NCBI GenBank assembly: GCA_964575455.1
Contig: CAZNRX010000009.1
Coordinates: forward strand, 1 to 64,000
Length of the DNA stretch: 64,000 bases
From: SKLM01 sp964575455
GTDB lineage: Bacteria; Chloroflexota; Anaerolineae; B4-G1
Direction: 5' to 3'
The notes beneath the pieces were generated by a model. It saw only the letters and a list, made by a program, of their open reading frames with translations, was not told the DNA's origin and did no database searches. A program made the translations under genes and the position numbers. Below are positions 24,349 through 33,108 of this stretch, in pieces. How positions within the stretch are numbered: the stretch's first letter is position 1; each line of letters starts with the position of its first letter.

Positions 24349-26427
24349 CTACCAGCCTCCGCCTTCAATAAGTGCGTTCATTCGCTGCTGGTCAACTTGT
24401 GCATACCGTTCAAATTCCATAGTGAACATTCCTCGTCCCTGCGTCAGGCTCCGCAACGAAGTTGCATAACCAAACATCTTCGCCAGTGGGACAAAGGCAC
24501 GTATCGCCCGTATATCTCCCGCCCGCGAGGCCATCTCCCTGATCTCGGCGCCGCGCGCGTTTAAGTCGGCCATCACATCACCGGTGTAATCCTCCGGCAC
24601 CACAGCCTCCAGATCCATGAGCGGCTCCAGGAGCACAGGCTCCGCCCGCTCTACCGCATCGTTGAAGGCCTTCGTACCCGCAACCTTGAAGGCCAACTCT
24701 GATGCAGTCTCTTCCACCACCTTCGCATCGAGCAGGCGAGCTCTCACGTCGACCAACGTATAGCCGACCAGAATGCCGCTCTCCATCGCCTCACGACAAC
24801 CCTCCCGAACGGCATCAACGAACTCCTCCGCCAACGCCTCCTCATGCAGCGCGCTATCAAAGGCGAATCCCTCTCCTGCGGGCAGAGGCGCAACCTCAAG
24901 CTTCACCTCAGCGAAATGGACCCTGCCACCTGTCTCCCGATCAAAGAGCCCCTCACTGGTCGCTGTCTCTGTGATGGTCTCCCGATAGCTGACCCGTGGT
25001 CGACTAATCCGCCCCTCCACGCCAAACTCCCGCTTGAGGCGATCAGTGAGGATCTCCAGGTGCAACTCCCCCATGCCCTTGATCAACGTCTGCCCTGTAT
25101 CCGGGTCCGTCTCCACCACAAACGTGGGGTCCTCCTCGGCCAGGGACTGCAACCCGTCGTTCAACCGTTCCTCATCAGCCGCTGATTTCGGCTCAACAGC
25201 TACCGAAATGACCGGTTCCGGGAACGTGATCGACTCAAGCACAATTGGCGCGCTGGGCGCGCAGAGCGTTTCCCCAGTGAACGTATGCTTCAACCCCAGC
25301 GTGGCGCCAATATCTCCAGCCTGCAAGACATCGATCTCCTCGCGGCGATCAGCGAACATACGGAGCAATCTACCGACCCGTTCCTTGCGCTCCTTCACCG
25401 AGTTCATCACCCGCGACCCCGCCTCGATCTCGCCGGAATAGACGCGGAAGTAAGCCAGCCGGCCCACGTAAGGATCGGTGGCGATCTTGAAGACCAGCGC
25501 TGCCAGCGGCGTGTCCGAATCCGCCGGCCGGGCCTCCAAGTTTTCCGTGTATGGATTGACCCCCTCCACCGGCGGGACGTCTACGGGTGAGGGCAGATAG
25601 TACGCCACGGCATCGAGGAGCGGCTGGATGCCCTTATTTCGCAGCGCCGAACCACACAACACCGGCTGAAGCTCCCCGGAAAGGGTGGCCTGACGCAACG
25701 CTCTTCGCAGCTGGGGGGGCGATATCTCCTCGCCCTCCAGATAGAGCATCATCAACTCGTCATCTGTCTCAACGATCTGCTCCACTGCCCGCTCCCGGGC
25801 CTCGTAGGCCGCATCCTTGATCTCCGATGGAACGTCCACCTTCTCAGGCTTGGCGTCTAGCTCATCCGACCAGACGATCCCCTGCATCTCAAGAAGATCC
25901 ACCACGCCGCAGAAATCCTCTTCGCGACCGATGGGCCACTGAATGGCGACGGGGTTGGCAGCCAGATTCTCTCGCATGGTGCCGACAGCGCGAGAGAAGT
26001 CCGCCCCTAATCGGTCCATCTTGTTGATGAACGCGACCAGTGGGACGCCAAACTCCTGCGCCTGTCGCCACACTGTCTCAGACTGAGGCTCCACGCCAGC
26101 CATAGCATCGAACACGACAACGCCGCCGTCCAACACCCGCAGACTGCGCTGGACCTCCGCCGTAAAATCGATGTGACCAGGGGTATCGACGATGTTGATC
26201 TGATGATTCTTCCAGAAGCACGTCACAGCAGCTGCTGTGATGGTGATGCCTCGCTCGCGCTCCTGGTCCATCCAATCCGTGACCGTGGTACCCTCATCCA
26301 CGCTTCCCATCCGATGGGTGCGACCAGTGTAGAAGAGAATACGCTCAGTGGTGGTCGTCTTACCTGCGTCAATGTGGGCGATAATCCCAATATTTCGTAC
26401 GCGGTTCAGTGGGTGTCGATTCGTCAT
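24349..26427 (-). CDS. fusA: Elongation factor G
   Basis: 692 residues, the translocation GTPase. G-domain motifs are classical: AHIDAGKTTTTERILFYTG, switch I with RGITITAAAV, DTPGHIDFTAEV and NKMDRLGAD. Domain II follows, then domain III with GMGELHLEILTDRLKREFGV, domain IV and the C-terminal domain V (PLAKMFGYATSLRSLTQGRG). It lies between rpsG and tuf, as in the str operon. Its normal switch I contrasts with that of the neighbouring EF-Tu. Confidence 0.97.
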   Translation of the reverse strand: MTNRHPLNRVRNIGIIAHIDAGKTTTTERILFYTGRTHRMGSVDEGTTVTDWMDQERERGITITAAAVTCFWKNHQINIVDTPGHIDFTAEVQRSLRVLDGGVVVFDAMAGVEPQSETVWRQAQEFGVPLVAFINKMDRLGADFSRAVGTMRENLAANPVAIQWPIGREEDFCGVVDLLEMQGIVWSDELDAKPEKVDVPSEIKDAAYEARERAVEQIVETDDELMMLYLEGEEISPPQLRRALRQATLSGELQPVLCGSALRNKGIQPLLDAVAYYLPSPVDVPPVEGVNPYTENLEARPADSDTPLAALVFKIATDPYVGRLAYFRVYSGEIEAGSRVMNSVKERKERVGRLLRMFADRREEIDVLQAGDIGATLGLKHTFTGETLCAPSAPIVLESITFPEPVISVAVEPKSAADEERLNDGLQSLAEEDPTFVVETDPDTGQTLIKGMGELHLEILTDRLKREFGVEGRISRPRVSYRETITETATSEGLFDRETGGRVHFAEVKLEVAPLPAGEGFAFDSALHEEALAEEFVDAVREGCREAMESGILVGYTLVDVRARLLDAKVVEETASELAFKVAGTKAFNDAVERAEPVLLEPLMDLEAVVPEDYTGDVMADLNARGAEIREMASRAGDIRAIRAFVPLAKMFGYATSLRSLTQGRGMFTMEFERYAQVDQQRMNALIEGGGW

Positions 26428-26509
26428 CGTTCGGTTCCCTGCCTGCAGCCTTCAAACACCCTCACTGACCACACAATCTTGTAAATGTTCTGAAGCGAAA
26501 AGCGACTAT

Positions 26510-26980
26510 CTACCAGCGATAATGAGCAAAGGCACGATTGGCTTGCGCCATTCTGTGCATCTCTTCTTTCTTCCGGTATGCCAGGCCGGTCTCATTGGCT
26601 GCATCCATCAACTCGGCAGCCAGTTTCTCCGACATTGAGTGACCGGGTCGGGAGTGAGCAGCCTCCAGCAGCCAACGCATGGCCAGGCTGGCCTGCCGCC
26701 CGCGGGGCACCTCCACCGGGATCTGATACGTGGATCCGCCAACACGCCGGGCCTTCACCTCCAGCGAGGGCCTGACGTTACCCACGGCCTTCTCCAAGAT
26801 CTCCAAAGGAGGCTTACCGGTCCGCTCATTGACACGGTCCAGCGTCTCATACATGATGCGCTGAGCAACACTCTTCTTGCCCCCCATCATGATTCTGTTG
26901 ATAAAGTGAGAGACCAACATGCTGTCAAAGCGCACATCTGGCTGAACCTGCTGCTTCGGTTGCTTATACTTTCGAGGCAT
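26510..26980 (-). CDS. rpsG: 30S ribosomal protein S7
   Basis: 156 residues. MPRKYKQPKQQVQPDVRFDS at the start, VSHFINRIMMGGKKSVAQRI, then RVGGSTYQIPVEVPRGRQAS and MRWLLEAA. S7 nucleates the head of the small subunit and contacts E-site tRNA. It follows rpsL after 20 bases and precedes fusA. Confidence 0.97.
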   Translation of the reverse strand: MPRKYKQPKQQVQPDVRFDSMLVSHFINRIMMGGKKSVAQRIMYETLDRVNERTGKPPLEILEKAVGNVRPSLEVKARRVGGSTYQIPVEVPRGRQASLAMRWLLEAAHSRPGHSMSEKLAAELMDAANETGLAYRKKEEMHRMAQANRAFAHYRW

Positions 26981-27000
26981 GATCTAGACCCTTGCTCTAA

Positions 27001-27417
27001 CTACTCAGACTTCTTGGTGCCGTACTTGGATCGCTGCTGCTCGCGTCCCTCCACACCCTGTGCATCCAGAACGCCCCGCACAATGTGATACCGAACGCCA
27101 GGGAGATCCTTCACGCGCCCTCCACGAACCAGAACCACCGAGTGCTCCTGCAGCGAGTGGCCCTCCCCCGGGATGTAGGCGGTCACCTCGATGCCGTTGG
27201 TCAGCCGCACGCGGGCGATCTTCCGCAGTGCCGAGTTAGGCTTCTTGGGCGTCATGGTGCGGACCTGCGTGCACACGCCCCGTTTCTGAGGCGCACCATC
27301 AGGCTGCTTCGTGCGCTTCTGCTTGAGCGAATTGTATCGATAATGAAGTGCCGGCGCTCTCGGCTTATCCTCTTTCGCCTCTCGTCCATTGCGTACCAAC
27401 TGATTGATCGTAGGCAC
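27001..27417 (-). CDS. rpsL: 30S ribosomal protein S12
   Basis: 138 residues, the decoding-centre protein. The second of two GTG codons (27417) is preferred: it gives the family start MPTINQLVRNGR and GGAGG lies six bases upstream. TPKKPNSALRK and GGRVKDLPGVRYH, where streptomycin-resistance changes occur, are of the wild-type form. It is the first gene of the str-S10-spc-alpha superoperon. Upstream lie a promoter and a terminator-like hairpin in the leader. Confidence 0.97.
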   Translation of the reverse strand: MPTINQLVRNGREAKEDKPRAPALHYRYNSLKQKRTKQPDGAPQKRGVCTQVRTMTPKKPNSALRKIARVRLTNGIEVTAYIPGEGHSLQEHSVVLVRGGRVKDLPGVRYHIVRGVLDAQGVEGREQQRSKYGTKKSE

Positions 27418-27475
27418 CACTATCCTCCATCAACTCGACTTCTAACACGACCTGTTCTCAACGTTTGGCAAACTC

Positions 27476-27509
27476 AGAGAAAAGGGCCATCCACCCGTAT
27501 CGATGGCCC
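27476..27509 (-). terminator. Terminator-like hairpin in the rpsL leader
   Basis: GGGCCATC (minus strand, 27502-27509) pairs with GATGGCCC (27484-27491) around a 10-base loop, followed by TTTTCTCT. It lies downstream of the predicted rpsL promoter and 59 bases before rpsL, so it is either an attenuator or a terminator of rpoB read-through. Confidence 0.65.
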
Positions 27510-27583
27510 TCTTCGTGATCACAAAACGACTTAGACTGTCAAAGGCAACAGAACATCAGGCTGCTGCCCATCCAGCGAGCACA

Positions 27584-27611
27584 TATTCTACCACAAAGAG
27601 AACAGAAGTCA
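27584..27611 (-). promoter_or_regulatory. Promoter of the str-S10-spc-alpha superoperon
   Basis: Minus-strand TTGACT (27606-27611), a 16-base spacer ending TGG, and TAGAAT (27584-27589). Predicted start near 27577 gives a leader of about 160 bases that includes a hairpin GGCAGCAG/CTGTTGCC and the terminator-like hairpin. Confidence 0.75.
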
Positions 27612-27707
27612 AATAAACAAACGAGGCCTCAAGCCCGTGCCGATGACAAAACGCGTCTTGAACCTCTTACCCTCTCACCGACTCCCCGGACGCGCTTCCG
27701 GCGCTAG

Positions 27708-30700
27708 CTACCGCCGAAGGTCAAGGAGCCCCATGCCAATCCGAGGTGGTCTCGTCTTCTCCTCGTCCTTGCCAAAGCGGAGCACCTCCCCGTCGCGGGT
27801 AATTGCTTCCACGCCGAGGCCCAGACTCTGCATCTCCTTCACCAGCACCTTGAACGATGCCGGAACGCCGACTTCCTTGACGGGCTCACCCTTGACAATC
27901 GATTCGTAAACCTCGACGCGACCCTGCACATCATCCGACTTGACCGTGAGCATCTCCTGGAGTGAGTGTGCAGCACCGTAGGCCTCAAGAGCCCACACCT
28001 CCATCTCACCAAAGCGCTGACCACCGAAGCGCGCCTTCCCTCCCAGCGGCTGCTGGGTGACCAGACTGTACGGCCCGGTGGATCGCGCGTGCGCCTTATC
28101 CTCAACCAGGTGATGCAACTTCATGATATGCCGGTAGCCCACCGTCACCGGCCGATCGAGCGGTGCGCCCGTCTTGCCGTCGTAGAGCGTCATCTTCCCC
28201 AGGATGGGCAGCGGGTCACCGGATTCAAGACTGACCCGATTGGCCAGGTACTCCACCTCCTCCTCGTCCAGATCGGCGGTATCTTGACCGTGATCCTGGA
28301 GCCAGATCTTCAAGCAGATGATCCGCACTAGACGATCAGCCGTATCCTTCTCGCTTGTCGAAAGCGAGTCTTCCTCGTAGATCAACGAGTCACCGGGACT
28401 GTATCCTTGTTCATGAAGCCACTCGTGGAGCACCACCCGCCGGGCGTATCTCCGATCTCTCAGCAGTCGATCAGGACCGTAGTCGTGCCCCTCCAGCCAG
28501 CCCAGGACGTACAGCATCCGAGCCTCGTCCTCAGACTCCAAGGACTCCAACGGATACTCCTGCGCCTTCAACCAAGCCCAAGCGCGCTCCGTAATCTCCT
28601 CCCAGGCGCGATCCGTGAGCCAGGCGCGTGCCAGATCGGCCTCAATCTGGGTCTCCGTCGCTCCGTCAAACGTCGGTGAGACAGCACGGAAGCCAAGGCG
28701 AGAGGCTGCCCACCCGAGATGTGTCTCCAGAATCTGACCAATGTTCATGCGTCCCGGAACACCGAGGGGATTGAGCAAGATGTCGACCGGGGTGCCGTCC
28801 TCCAAGAAGGGCATATCCTCGACAGGTACCACCTTCGAGACGACGCCCTTGTTGCCATGACGCCCCGCCATCTTGTCCCCTTCCGTCAGCTTGCGAAGCT
28901 GCGCAACGTTGACACGAACCCGCTCTTCCACACCCGTCGGCAGATCGCGATGCTCCTCACGGTCAAAGGACTTCACGTCAACGACCGTCCCTCGCTCGCC
29001 GTGCGGCATGCGCAAACTAGAGTCCTTGACGTCTCGCGCCTTCTCGCCAAAGATCGCGCGCAGCAGCTTCTCCTCAGGGCTGAGCTCCTTCTCGCCCTTA
29101 GGCGTGATCTTACCGACCAGGATGTCCAACGGCCCGACCTCGGCCCCGACCCGGACAATGCCCTTCTCATCCAACTCTCGCAGGGCCGAGTCGCCCACGT
29201 GGGGGATATCCCGGGTGATCTCCTCCGGCCCGAGTTTGGTGTTTCGGGCCTCGACCTCGTGCTCCTCAATGTGAATGGAGGTGAACTTGTCATCATGGAC
29301 CAGATGTTCGCTGATCAGGATCGCGTCCTCAAAGTTGCCACCCTCCCAGGAGAGGAAGGCACACAGCACGTTCTGGCCCATGCCCAGCAGACCGCCCTTT
29401 GTGGACGAACTATCGGCGAGGGGAGTCCCCTTCTTGACATATTGGCCCTTACGAACCACAGGCCTCTGATTGATACACGAGCTCTGGTTCGAACGCTCGA
29501 ACTTGCGTAGCCTGTACGTCTTGGGACCGTCGGCGTGACGAACGATGACCCCCCTGCCGGTGACACTGATGACCTCGCCGTCGTCCTCGGCCAGCACGAC
29601 CTGACCCGAATCGCGCGCCGCTGGGCCCTCGACGCCGGTGCCCACGATCGGGGCCTCAGGTTCCAGAAGCGGCACGGCCTGCCGCTGCATGTTGGACCCC
29701 ATCAGCGCGCGGTTGGCGTCATCGTGCTCCAGGAAAGGAATCAGCGCCGCTGATACACCCACAACCTGGTTGGGAGCGACGTCGATGTAATCGACGCGCC
29801 GTGGGGACACCGTTCGGAAATCGCCAGCATGACGCACAGTGACTCGATCCTCCAGGAAGTGCCCCTCATCGTCCAACTCGACGTTCGACTGAGCGACCCA
29901 ACAGCGATCCTCACGGTCGGCCGACAGATACTCCACCGTGTCGGTGACCATGGGCTCGACCGGCACCTGCTCCCGAAGATCGAGCGCGGCGATCTTGTCC
30001 GCCAACTCAGCGTCGATCTTAACACCGGCCTCACCGATCACCTCACCGCTGTCCGGATCAAGCACGTCCTTTCGCAGCGTATGACCAACGAGCGCATCGG
30101 CGGTGGGCTCCACCAGACGGAGCACCTTACGGTAGGGCGTCTCGATGAAGCCGAACGGATTGATGCGGGCATGCGTCGCCAGCCGGACAATCAGACCGAT
30201 GTTGGGGCCCTCGGGCGTCTCGACGGGGCAGACACGCCCGTAGTGCGTGTAATGCACATCGCGCACCTCAAAGCCAGCGTACTCGCGCTTGAGGCCGCCA
30301 GGACCGAGCGCCGAAAGCGTACGCTTATGGGTCAACTCCGCCAGCGGGTTTGTCTGCTCCATGAACTGCGACAGGCGGCTCGACCCGAAGAACTGCCGAA
30401 TGGCGGCCACAAAGGGGCGGATGTTGATCAGATTGACGGGCGTCATCGATTCCGAGTCCCGGCTCGACATGCGGTCGACCACGATACGCTCCATGCGGCG
30501 CAGACCGACGCGAAGCTTGTTCTGCACCAACTCGCCGACCGTCTTGATGCGACGGTTACCCAGGTGATCGATGTCGTCGGCATCCTCGATGCCGTTGTTG
30601 ATGCGGATCATGTGCCGCACGATAGCGACCAGGTCCTTCTTGGTGACCATACGATGGTCGAGGTCGACGTCGAAGTTGAGCCGCTGATTCAGCTTGTATC

Positions 30701-31601
30701 GTCCCACGCGCTTCAGATCGTAGCGGCGAGAATCGAACAGCTGTTCCTCCAGATATTCACGAGCGTTATCGAGCGTGGCAGGATCGCCAGGACGCATTCG
30801 GCGGTAGAACTCCAGCAGAGCCTCCTCAGCCAAGGTGCGCCCATCTTTCGGCTTCCAGTCCGGTTCCTGCCGGAAGGTTGCCGGGATGTACTGGTGATTC
30901 GGGTTGCTGTCGGAATCCTCGAACAGCGCCAGCAGCGTCTCGTCGCTGCCATCCTGCAGGACGTCCTCTCCGGTCCCATCATCCACCGCCGCCAGAGCCC
31001 GCAAGGGGATGGTGACAGGCAGAATGCGCTTCCGATTGAAGCGGAGCGTCAAGTAGCCGGTCTTGCGGGATCCAAACTCCAACCAGGCGCCACGATCGGG
31101 AATCAACTTGGCGGTACAGAGCCGCACGCCGGTCGACCGGTCCTCCTCAAGGTCGAAGTAGACACCGGGCGAGCGTATGAGCTGACTGACGACCACACGC
31201 TCTGTGCCGTTGATGATGAACGTACCGTTGTCGGTCATCAACGGGAAGTCGCCGAAGAAGACCTCCGATTGGATGATCTCGCCCGTCTCACGGTTACTGA
31301 GAGCCACGTCTACGTAGAGCGGGGCAGCGAACGTGATGTCGCGTACAATACACTGCTCCCTCGAATAGCGCGGCTCCTGAAAACGATAGTGAAGATCAAA
31401 CTGAGCCTCCCGAGCCGCAGAGCTCGGCAGATACATCTTAAGATTGCCGTTGTAACTCTCAATGGGGGAAATCTCATCGAACAGCTGAGACAGACCCTCT
31501 TCTTGGAGCCAGTTGAAGAACTTGAACTGGATCTGAAGCAGCGGTGGCAGTGCCTTTGCGTCAGTTATTCGCGCATAGGACTTACTCGCCGTGTAGGACA
31601 T
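27708..31601 (-). CDS. rpoB: DNA-directed RNA polymerase subunit beta with lineage insertion
   Basis: 1297 residues. The usual beta landmarks are present: ETPEGPNIGL, LRKF and QPLGGKARFGGQRFGEMEVW near the C-terminus. Between TETQ and GKMTLYDGKTG (residues about 986-1134) there is an insertion of roughly 130 residues where most RpoB proteins have about 18; it contains four WL-based repeats. The rifampicin pocket differs from the E. coli type at three positions (Arg409, Glu415 and Thr428, in place of Gln, Asp and Arg). A strong promoter lies 53 bases upstream. rpoC does not follow; the next gene is rpsL after 290 bases. Confidence 0.97.
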   Translation of the reverse strand: MSYTASKSYARITDAKALPPLLQIQFKFFNWLQEEGLSQLFDEISPIESYNGNLKMYLPSSAAREAQFDLHYRFQEPRYSREQCIVRDITFAAPLYVDVALSNRETGEIIQSEVFFGDFPLMTDNGTFIINGTERVVVSQLIRSPGVYFDLEEDRSTGVRLCTAKLIPDRGAWLEFGSRKTGYLTLRFNRKRILPVTIPLRALAAVDDGTGEDVLQDGSDETLLALFEDSDSNPNHQYIPATFRQEPDWKPKDGRTLAEEALLEFYRRMRPGDPATLDNAREYLEEQLFDSRRYDLKRVGRYKLNQRLNFDVDLDHRMVTKKDLVAIVRHMIRINNGIEDADDIDHLGNRRIKTVGELVQNKLRVGLRRMERIVVDRMSSRDSESMTPVNLINIRPFVAAIRQFFGSSRLSQFMEQTNPLAELTHKRTLSALGPGGLKREYAGFEVRDVHYTHYGRVCPVETPEGPNIGLIVRLATHARINPFGFIETPYRKVLRLVEPTADALVGHTLRKDVLDPDSGEVIGEAGVKIDAELADKIAALDLREQVPVEPMVTDTVEYLSADREDRCWVAQSNVELDDEGHFLEDRVTVRHAGDFRTVSPRRVDYIDVAPNQVVGVSAALIPFLEHDDANRALMGSNMQRQAVPLLEPEAPIVGTGVEGPAARDSGQVVLAEDDGEVISVTGRGVIVRHADGPKTYRLRKFERSNQSSCINQRPVVRKGQYVKKGTPLADSSSTKGGLLGMGQNVLCAFLSWEGGNFEDAILISEHLVHDDKFTSIHIEEHEVEARNTKLGPEEITRDIPHVGDSALRELDEKGIVRVGAEVGPLDILVGKITPKGEKELSPEEKLLRAIFGEKARDVKDSSLRMPHGERGTVVDVKSFDREEHRDLPTGVEERVRVNVAQLRKLTEGDKMAGRHGNKGVVSKVVPVEDMPFLEDGTPVDILLNPLGVPGRMNIGQILETHLGWAASRLGFRAVSPTFDGATETQIEADLARAWLTDRAWEEITERAWAWLKAQEYPLESLESEDEARMLYVLGWLEGHDYGPDRLLRDRRYARRVVLHEWLHEQGYSPGDSLIYEEDSLSTSEKDTADRLVRIICLKIWLQDHGQDTADLDEEEVEYLANRVSLESGDPLPILGKMTLYDGKTGAPLDRPVTVGYRHIMKLHHLVEDKAHARSTGPYSLVTQQPLGGKARFGGQRFGEMEVWALEAYGAAHSLQEMLTVKSDDVQGRVEVYESIVKGEPVKEVGVPASFKVLVKEMQSLGLGVEAITRDGEVLRFGKDEEKTRPPRIGMGLLDLRR

Positions 31602-31653
31602 TCTTTAACTCATTCCTCCCCAGATTCTCTAAGGCTTAACACGCAGACTTATT

Positions 31654-31681
31654 ATTCTACCAAAGAACAGGATAATGTCAA
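31654..31681 (-). promoter_or_regulatory. Promoter of rpoB
   Basis: Minus-strand TTGACA (31676-31681), a 16-base spacer ending TGG and TAGAAT (31654-31659). It shares CTGTTCT and GGTAGAATA with the rpsL promoter. Confidence 0.85.
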
Positions 31682-31839
31682 CTATCGGCACAAAGGTCTC
31701 AGATACGTCGCCCCCAACTCTGGACGTCACTATCATACCACGCGTCGCCGCCGGGCCCTGATATGAAAGGGGTGCAAACTGTCACCCTCGGAAGGTATCA
31801 TCAATCACTGGCTGAATCCCACCGTTGCAGTATCATGAT

Positions 31840-31938
31840 AGGCGAGGTGAGTGACTGAAACAATCAGTACACGACACCTCTCCTCCTTTCCTTGGCGGCA
31901 GGCCCTCTGGTTCTCAGGGGGCCTGCCTTCTTTTGTTT
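31840..31938 (+). ncRNA. Candidate small RNA with anti-Shine-Dalgarno linker
   Basis: Three elements are in order on the plus strand: a 14-pair hairpin (GAGGTG-GTG-ACTGA with TCAGT-CAC-CACCTC, 31844-31880), a single-stranded linker TCCTCCTTTCCTT (31881-31893) resembling the 3' end of 16S rRNA, and a 9-bp terminator stem GGCAGGCCC/GGGCCTGCC (31897-31927) followed by TTCTTTTGTTT. No gene reads in this direction nearby, so the terminator has no other owner. The promoter is not clear (TATCAT at 31831 is a possible -10). Confidence 0.45.
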
Positions 31939-32018
31939 CGAGCCGGCTAGGCCCCCTCCTCCACTCGTCACTTGCGCGTTTCAGCGCCTTCAACGTTGAT
32001 GACGTGAACGGCTGATCA

Positions 32019-33029
32019 TCAGTTCACAGGCACAGAGAAGCTACGCCTGAGGCTCCGCTTCATCTGAATGAGAACGCGTAACTCCCTGAAATCCTCTTCC
32101 CTCAACGCCGTGACCAACGAATCCGTGGCCTCCGGCAATGAGGTCTCGATCGGCTTACGCGACGATCGCCCCAGATTGGCCACGCCCTGCCTCACCAGAT
32201 CATCTCCAAGGCCAGCGCTGTCTCCGGGTCGAACGAGCACCTCCATTCGATTGGGAAAGACCCCGCGCCTCTGCACCGTCCGAACCGCCCCTTCTATCTT
32301 AGCTCCACCATCCCCTGGAACGACCCACCATACCTCATCCTCACACCTGAGCCAATGCTCAACCCTGCGCCGCCAACCAGGACGGTAGTCGTCCTCTTGT
32401 ATCTCGAGCAGGGGACGCTGCTCCTCGGGGACCACAGCGCGCATGAGCCGCACCAGAGCATCGCTATCGCGCCGTCGCCCCCGCTTCATCAGCCCAGATT
32501 GGGGAGGACGACCGGACCCCTTCAAGCCACCCGCGCGCAGAAAGTGATGGGTCCGCCCCACCTCCTGGAAGCCCAGCCGCTCGTACAGCCCCCGCGCCAC
32601 CTCGTTGTCGGCGCGAACCTCCAGGCCCACCCAATGGGCCCCGCGCCTTCGAATCGCCTTGATGGCCGCCTTCATTAGGGCGCTGGCGATGCCCTTGCCA
32701 CGTTGGTGAGGGTGAACGACCACGTTGCCGATCAGATACCCACCCAGGCCCCGCGTTCGCCGCATAGAGAGGTTGCCCACGATGTGACCATCCATCACCC
32801 ACACCAAGCCGGGCGCCACCGTAGCCTTTCCCAGAAAGGCCCACAGCCACTGTAAGAGCGGCCCGCCACGGGCGAAGTGCCGCATACGGGCCAGCGTCGC
32901 CTCGCCGGCCGGATCCAGGCGATCCCCGAAAGCGACGCTGATCAAATCAACCACCGACTCAAGATCGCGGAATGGATCTAGAGGGCGAATGCGGCCCTCA
33001 GCTCGTGGCGTCTGAGTGGCAGCGGTCAT
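32019..33029 (-). CDS. GNAT-family N-acetyltransferase with C-terminal extension
   Basis: 336 residues, cytosolic. The first half is an acetyl-CoA-dependent GNAT domain with VVHPHQRGKGIASALMKAA (residues about 107-125) and LYERLGFQEVGRTHHF. The second half (from about residue 175) is a degenerate second GNAT-like repeat with VLVRPGDSAG; this duplicated shape is known in the family. GAGAGG lies six bases before the ATG. It is the third gene of a small group with cinA and an 80-residue gene. The substrate is unknown. Confidence 0.82.
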   Translation of the reverse strand: MTAATQTPRAEGRIRPLDPFRDLESVVDLISVAFGDRLDPAGEATLARMRHFARGGPLLQWLWAFLGKATVAPGLVWVMDGHIVGNLSMRRTRGLGGYLIGNVVVHPHQRGKGIASALMKAAIKAIRRRGAHWVGLEVRADNEVARGLYERLGFQEVGRTHHFLRAGGLKGSGRPPQSGLMKRGRRRDSDALVRLMRAVVPEEQRPLLEIQEDDYRPGWRRRVEHWLRCEDEVWWVVPGDGGAKIEGAVRTVQRRGVFPNRMEVLVRPGDSAGLGDDLVRQGVANLGRSSRKPIETSLPEATDSLVTALREEDFRELRVLIQMKRSLRRSFSVPVN

Positions 33030-33108
33030 GACCCACCTCTCATCGGCAGGCCCTCACCTCCACCTGCAGCCGCTCCCCCAATACAACGTGCAGCACCACC
33101 CCGTGCCG

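Larger units (their letters stand above)
31602..32018. other. 417-base intergenic region upstream of rpoB
   Basis: It holds the rpoB promoter (31654-31681) on the minus strand and, on the plus strand, a hairpin, a pyrimidine-rich linker and an intrinsic terminator (see the ncRNA entry). No convincing coding frame is seen on either strand. Confidence 0.7.

Noticed and set aside
29829..31766. Open frame of 645 codons on the plus strand
   Set aside because: It is entirely antisense to rpoB, which is certain, and its composition (His/Arg/Leu/Val-rich) is typical of shadow frames in GC-rich DNA. It also crosses the rpoB promoter.
31834..31878. Tiny minus-strand frame starting GTG TCG TGT behind AAAGGAGG
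   Set aside because: The purine-rich site is simply the complement of the pyrimidine linker of the candidate small RNA; 14 codons without a partner gene do not make a case.
31805..31993. 62-codon frame on the minus strand upstream of rpoB
   Set aside because: It covers the hairpin, linker and terminator of the candidate small RNA and has no family resemblance or good start.
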